64,000 nt of DNA from positions 124,001 through 188,000 of IMG/VR virus record IMGVR_UViG_3300033992_001502; one strand, written 5' to 3'. Shown piece by piece: positions 59,964-64,000 of this stretch (position 1 is its first letter; each line of letters begins with the position of its first letter). The notes under the pieces are model-generated. The model searched no databases and was not told the DNA's origin. It worked only from the letters and a program-made list of their open reading frames with translations. The DNA is from a virus. Made by a program: the position numbers and the translations under genes.

Positions 59964-62750
59964 ATGACTCTAATCAAAGCTCACACTTCAATAATAGGCG
60001 ATACCGGATATAATTGCCATTCACGAAATTTCTTTAAAGCTCTAAATCAATTAACGCCAGTTTCAGTTAGAAATTGGACGATCGGCGATTCATGGAAAGG
60101 TTACAATGACGATGAGCCTCACAATGGGGAGTATTATATAGACTCTGAGTTAAAGACGATGTTATCTGAACAAACGTTAGGTACTCAAACAGGTCATGCG
60201 GAGTTTCCTCTATACTTGAAGTACCCAATTCAATCTACTGAGCCAACTGTTAATATTGTGCTAAATGACACAGGTCACCTGTACTTTAGCCAAGATTACT
60301 CAGGTCCATCAATTGCATACAATGTATGGGAAACAACTAGACAACCTGAAGACTTCTTTGCTCAACTTAAAAAGTTCGATCAAGTTTGGGTTCCTAGTGA
60401 ATGGCAAAAACAGTGCACAATTGAGCAAGGAATCGCATCACATAAAGTAAAAGTTGTACCAGAGGGAGTAGACACTGAGATGTTTAAACCGACCTCACCG
60501 GATTCGGCTTTTCCAGAGAACAGGCCTTTCCGATTTGTCGTAGTGGGTCGCTGGGAATATCGTAAGTCAACCAAAGAAATTATCAGAGCTTTTACTGAAA
60601 CCTTTTCACAAGATGAGAATGTTGAGCTTGTCATTAGCGTAGATAATCGATTTGCAACGGACGGCCTCTCTTCTACTGAGGAGAGATTAGCTAAGTTTGA
60701 GCTTTCTCATTCAGGAATTAAAGTACTACACCATCAGTCAAAAGAAGATTACGTAAAACTACTTAAGTCGGCTGACGTTTTTGTGTCATGTGCCAGAAGT
60801 GAAGGCTGGAATCTTCCATTAATTGAGGCAATGTCATGCGGAGTTCCATCAATGTACTCAAATTGGGGAGCACAACTGCAGTTTGCTCAAGGTAAGGGTA
60901 TTCCAGTTTCAATTATTGGCGAAGTTCCAGCAGGTGTAGCAAATGAGGAGTCTTGGAATCAGAATACTCCAGGTAATTTCTGTGAGCCTAATTTCTCAGA
61001 TCTTCAAATAAAACTTAGACTAGTTTACGACCAGTTTGAAAATTATAAAAAATCAGCATTAATGGAATCAGAACAAATTAGAAATGAATTTACTTGGCAG
61101 AATGCTGCCACGATCGCACAAGATCACATTCAGGAACTTATTAGCCCGCAGTCAATTGAATACTCAACTGACTTTGCATGGGTGACCTGTGGTAATCTAG
61201 CATACATGCCAATCATTGAGAAATTAGTTATATCGTTAGCTAAATTCTCAAATCGTAAAATTCTCGTATATGGAATAGACTGTGAAGTTCCGTTTAATCA
61301 TCCAAACGTTATTAGCCGAACATTAAGTATTCCATATCATTCAGAACACGATAAATGGTATTGGAAACAGTATGCGTGTAAAGAAGCAGCTATTCAAGAA
61401 AGTTTCGAGAATTTAGTTTGGTTAGACGGAGATATTGTTGCAAATTATAATATTGACAATATCGTTAAGTACTTTAGCCAGATTACAAATTATCCAATTC
61501 CAGACGTTCACATACAGGACGATTTTATTGGCTTCTTTACCAGAAAAGACGGACTTCGTGGAAGACAATTATTTAACCAAAGTATCTGCGACCGAGATGG
61601 TGTCAAGAGGTTATTTACAAAGGCTCATATTTGCATGTACGTCTACAATAAAGAGTGTACCTGGTTCTTTGATGAGATTCTTAAAATGTACAAAGAAACA
61701 CCGCTTGACCAATACGACGAATTACTACAATGGAACGATGAAGGTCTCGATAATTACTTGAGAAGTAAACACAATTTTACGACATTTTTGCCAATTTCAA
61801 ACTTTGATGTCTCAGAATGGGACGGCGACTTATTGGGAACAACTGGCAAAGCAATGGAACACTTTATCTCGTTTTGGAGAGACTCTGGCCCAAAGAACTT
61901 TGGAAAAATATTCGGCTGGCAATTCGTACCTAAAGATAAATCAAATATTCTCTACTTTCATGGAAATAAAGATCTTGGATTCGCAACGGTTATGACAGAC
62001 TATATCGAGACTCAGCGTGATAAAAACTTCCACGATACTGAATACTTCTTTGTTGGTAAAAATGAAATCAAAAATCTTGGCTCAATTAAAGATGTACCAG
62101 GAGGAACAATGGATATTGCTCATCAATACGGTTGGGATTACGCAATCTATCATGAGATCTATAATCTAAAAGATTACGAACATGGAGAAGTTAAGGTTAG
62201 ACCCGGCGATGTTGTTGTGGATTTGGGCGGTAATCTTGGAATCTTTACCCGATATGCATATCACATGGGCGCAAGTAAAATTGTAACTTTCGAGCCTGAT
62301 CGTCGATACTTTGAAATCTTAAAACAGAATGCTCCAGAAAATGCGGTCCTATTTAATGCAGCAATTGCTGATAACTTGGGAACCTTAACTCTTACTGAAA
62401 GTTCTCACCTAGGGGGATCTAACTTATGGCATCATAAAGATCCATTACAGACCCAATACGACGTAAACTTATATACCTTAGATTTCATTCTGGAGAATAA
62501 ATTAATCGACCGAATTGACTTTTTAAAGGTAGATATTGAAGGCTCTGAAATTATTGCGCTAAATGGAATAAGCGATGAGAATTTATCAAAGATCAGAAAT
62601 ATCGCAGTAGAGTACCATCACGAACACTTAGGGTTTAATGAAGACCTTAGAAACAATTTCGTTAGTCGACTAAATAAACTAGGTTTTAATTCTTACATGC
62701 TAATGTGCGGCTACAATAATGCACTACAATTAATCTACTTTTGGAAATAA
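59964..62750 (+). CDS. three-domain glycosyltransferase-glycosyltransferase-FkbM methyltransferase fusion
   Basis: I start this at the ATG at 59964 (MTLIKAHTSIIGDTGY); the frame opens 30 codons earlier, but that stretch looks untranslated. Residues about 1-400 are a GT4 (glycosyl transferases group 1) domain, with VGRWEYRKSTKEIIRAF and SEGWNLPLIEAMSCGVPS (about 279-296). Residues about 420-690 are a second, GT-A-like domain with LVWLDGDIVAN (DxD at about 487-489). Residues about 715-928 are an FkbM-type SAM methyltransferase: VVVDLGGNLGIFTRYA (about 750), VTFEPDRR and FLKVDIEGSE (about 855). One chain could thus add two sugars and cap with a methyl group. A TATAAAATA box (59937-59945), a variant of the late motif, lies 18 bases upstream. 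It follows the fibre genes and precedes two more methyltransferases. Confidence 0.85.
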   Translation: MTLIKAHTSIIGDTGYNCHSRNFFKALNQLTPVSVRNWTIGDSWKGYNDDEPHNGEYYIDSELKTMLSEQTLGTQTGHAEFPLYLKYPIQSTEPTVNIVLNDTGHLYFSQDYSGPSIAYNVWETTRQPEDFFAQLKKFDQVWVPSEWQKQCTIEQGIASHKVKVVPEGVDTEMFKPTSPDSAFPENRPFRFVVVGRWEYRKSTKEIIRAFTETFSQDENVELVISVDNRFATDGLSSTEERLAKFELSHSGIKVLHHQSKEDYVKLLKSADVFVSCARSEGWNLPLIEAMSCGVPSMYSNWGAQLQFAQGKGIPVSIIGEVPAGVANEESWNQNTPGNFCEPNFSDLQIKLRLVYDQFENYKKSALMESEQIRNEFTWQNAATIAQDHIQELISPQSIEYSTDFAWVTCGNLAYMPIIEKLVISLAKFSNRKILVYGIDCEVPFNHPNVISRTLSIPYHSEHDKWYWKQYACKEAAIQESFENLVWLDGDIVANYNIDNIVKYFSQITNYPIPDVHIQDDFIGFFTRKDGLRGRQLFNQSICDRDGVKRLFTKAHICMYVYNKECTWFFDEILKMYKETPLDQYDELLQWNDEGLDNYLRSKHNFTTFLPISNFDVSEWDGDLLGTTGKAMEHFISFWRDSGPKNFGKIFGWQFVPKDKSNILYFHGNKDLGFATVMTDYIETQRDKNFHDTEYFFVGKNEIKNLGSIKDVPGGTMDIAHQYGWDYAIYHEIYNLKDYEHGEVKVRPGDVVVDLGGNLGIFTRYAYHMGASKIVTFEPDRRYFEILKQNAPENAVLFNAAIADNLGTLTLTESSHLGGSNLWHHKDPLQTQYDVNLYTLDFILENKLIDRIDFLKVDIEGSEIIALNGISDENLSKIRNIAVEYHHEHLGFNEDLRNNFVSRLNKLGFNSYMLMCGYNNALQLIYFWK

Positions 62751-62763
62751 CCCATACTCTTAT

Positions 62764-63429
62764 ATGAGATCACTAAATACTATTGCCAAGTCTAAAGGCA
62801 CAGACAAATCTTCAGAAATTCACAATTACTGTGAAAAGTACGAAAAATGGTTACCGTTCAATCGATTAGAACCTTTAACCATTCTTGAAATCGGAGTTCT
62901 TCACGGAGAATCTCTTTCGACTTGGAGAGAATACTATCCAAATGCAACAATTATAGGAATTGATATTGAACCTTCATGTAAACAATACGAAGACTCTAGT
63001 AAAAATGTTTTTGTTGAAATAGGTTCACAAGACGATCCTCAGTTCTTAAATTGGGTCGCTAAAAAATGGGGACCATTTGATATGGTACTTGATGACGGTT
63101 CACATATCAATCGACATGTAATTATCTCATTTAATAATCTAATTGACTACGTAAAACCTGAAGGAGTCTACGTTATTGAAGATACTTCAACTTCGTATTG
63201 GGAAGATTGGGAAGGCGGCTTTATGCATCCAGGTTCGTCAATTGAATTCTGCAAAAAGCTAGTAGACGATGTTAACTTTAACGGTCAAATGCAGGAAGAA
63301 TTTTGGAACGTTCATGCACGAAGAGAAGACTTCCTAACTAAACAAACAAAAGAAAAAGGTTTGGAAATCAGAACAGATATTGAATCTGTAAATTTCCTAA
63401 ACGGTATAACTATTATAACAAAAAGATAA
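62764..63429 (+). CDS. MycE-like class I SAM-dependent methyltransferase
   Basis: The 221-aa protein has the layout of macrolide-sugar O-methyltransferases related to MycE and tetracenomycin rhamnosyl 2'-O-methyltransferase. The N-terminal KSKGTDKSSEIHNYCEKYEKW is the family's usual opening. The SAM-binding strand is ILEIGVLHGESLSTW (about 40-54), followed by IIGIDIEP and then MVLDDGSHINRH (about 105-115), with the catalytic/metal-binding DDGSH. GVYVIEDTSTSYW follows. Such enzymes methylate sugar hydroxyls, so it may modify sugars added by the preceding fusion protein. It starts 13 bases after that gene and reads the same way, eight bases before the next methyltransferase, so the three form an operon. 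Confidence 0.82.
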   Translation: MRSLNTIAKSKGTDKSSEIHNYCEKYEKWLPFNRLEPLTILEIGVLHGESLSTWREYYPNATIIGIDIEPSCKQYEDSSKNVFVEIGSQDDPQFLNWVAKKWGPFDMVLDDGSHINRHVIISFNNLIDYVKPEGVYVIEDTSTSYWEDWEGGFMHPGSSIEFCKKLVDDVNFNGQMQEEFWNVHARREDFLTKQTKEKGLEIRTDIESVNFLNGITIITKR

Positions 63430-63436
63430 TTAACAA

Positions 63437-64000
63437 ATGGCACATCCTCAACAGCAAGAATTTTGTAAAAAAATGAGTGAAGTATTTCCGCAGTATTTCA
63501 CTGGAAAAAAGGTCCTAGATATCGGATCTCTTGATATTAATGGAAATAACCGATTCTTCTTAACCGATTGTAACTATATTGGATTAGATGTAGGTGAAGG
63601 TCCAAACGTAGACGTTATTCAAGTCGCTCATCTATACGATGCACCAAACGAACAGTTTGATCTTATTATTTCAACTGAAGTATTTGAACACGACATGTTC
63701 TATGAGAAATCGCTACAGAATATTATCCGAATGCTAAAACCTGGAGGAGCATTCATTTTTACATGTGCTTCAACTGGTAGACCTGAACACGGAACTCGCA
63801 GATCAGACGGCAGTTCAGCCGCTCCACTGCTTGCGAATATTTCAGAAGAATGGTCTGACTATTATAAGAATTTAACTGAAGCGGCCATTCGTGAAGTTAA
63901 AGGTTTTGAGCAAGCATTTCCAGACGGAGTCTTTGAATATACAGCTCATCCTGGAGATCTCTATTTCTTTGGAGTAAAGGGCGGAATTAAGAATGACCAA
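63437..64000 (+). CDS. class I SAM-dependent methyltransferase, truncated by window end
   Basis: The open frame begins at the ATG at 63437 and runs off the window without a stop (188 codons visible). It has a typical SAM-binding core: GKKVLDIGSLDINGNN (about 21-36), YIGLDVGEGPNVDVI, then LIISTEVFEHDMFYEKSL and NIIRMLKPGGAFIFTCASTG, as in the methyltransferase 11/23 families. The EVFEHD motif at about residues 77-82 is common in enzymes of natural-product and sugar biosynthesis. The end GDLYFFGVKGGIKN is probably close to the C-terminus. It follows the MycE-like gene by seven bases and probably belongs to the same sugar-modification operon. The missing end prevents a finer call. Confidence 0.78.
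   Translation, partial: MAHPQQQEFCKKMSEVFPQYFTGKKVLDIGSLDINGNNRFFLTDCNYIGLDVGEGPNVDVIQVAHLYDAPNEQFDLIISTEVFEHDMFYEKSLQNIIRMLKPGGAFIFTCASTGRPEHGTRRSDGSSAAPLLANISEEWSDYYKNLTEAAIREVKGFEQAFPDGVFEYTAHPGDLYFFGVKGGIKNDQ

Overview
This window looks like part of a large, AT-rich genome of a T4-like contractile-tailed phage. A gp32-type single-strand DNA-binding protein and a gp55-type late sigma factor occur together, and ATAAATAA boxes resembling the T4 late promoter TATAAATA precede most structural transcription units. I infer a Bacteroidota (flavobacterium-like) host. Starts are preceded by A-rich leaders with no Shine-Dalgarno sequence, the ribonucleotide reductase is of the eukaryote-like class Ia type common in that phylum, and one small protein resembles Bacteroidota Hc1 histone-like proteins. 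I found no tRNA, CRISPR array, integrase or insertion sequence.

The left part (1-14776) is read leftward. It carries DNA and nucleotide metabolism and host-takeover functions: a gp32-like protein, an Hc1-like protein, NrdA, NrdB, an S1-domain RNA-binding protein, GroEL and a DnaQ/PolB-type 3'-5' exonuclease. A large unidentified 1452-residue protein lies among them. So does a late-promoter pair encoding a zincin and a Pro/Ala-rich protein, both with N-termini resembling the T4 capsid-targeting sequence. A 239-base divergent spacer (14777-15015) with repeated CTAAG elements separates the two halves.

The right part (15016-64000) is read almost entirely rightward. It opens with a RuvC-like resolvase and the late sigma factor. 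A long series of baseplate, tail and fibre proteins follows. They include a candidate tail-protein-I/gp7-like wedge protein, a 2277-residue protein with an inserted seven-unit delta-60 beta-propeller, an amidoligase with a beta-helix-like tail, and a modular protein with Thr-rich linkers. The most striking gene encodes 3622 residues, about 2,930 of which are uninterrupted Gly-X-Y triplets (mostly GTS, GSS and GSN) almost free of proline. A second, proline-containing collagen-like protein of 870 residues follows.

The fibre genes are interleaved with and followed by protein- and sugar-modifying enzymes: a DxD glycosyltransferase, a 2-oxoglutarate/Fe(II) prolyl-hydroxylase-family oxygenase, a three-domain GT4-GT-FkbM fusion, a MycE-like methyltransferase and a truncated methyltransferase at the window edge. 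My main hypothesis is that these form a phage-encoded maturation pathway (hydroxylation, O-glycosylation, sugar methylation) for collagen-like virion fibres. The gp55-like factor probably turns on this late block through the ATAAATAA promoters.
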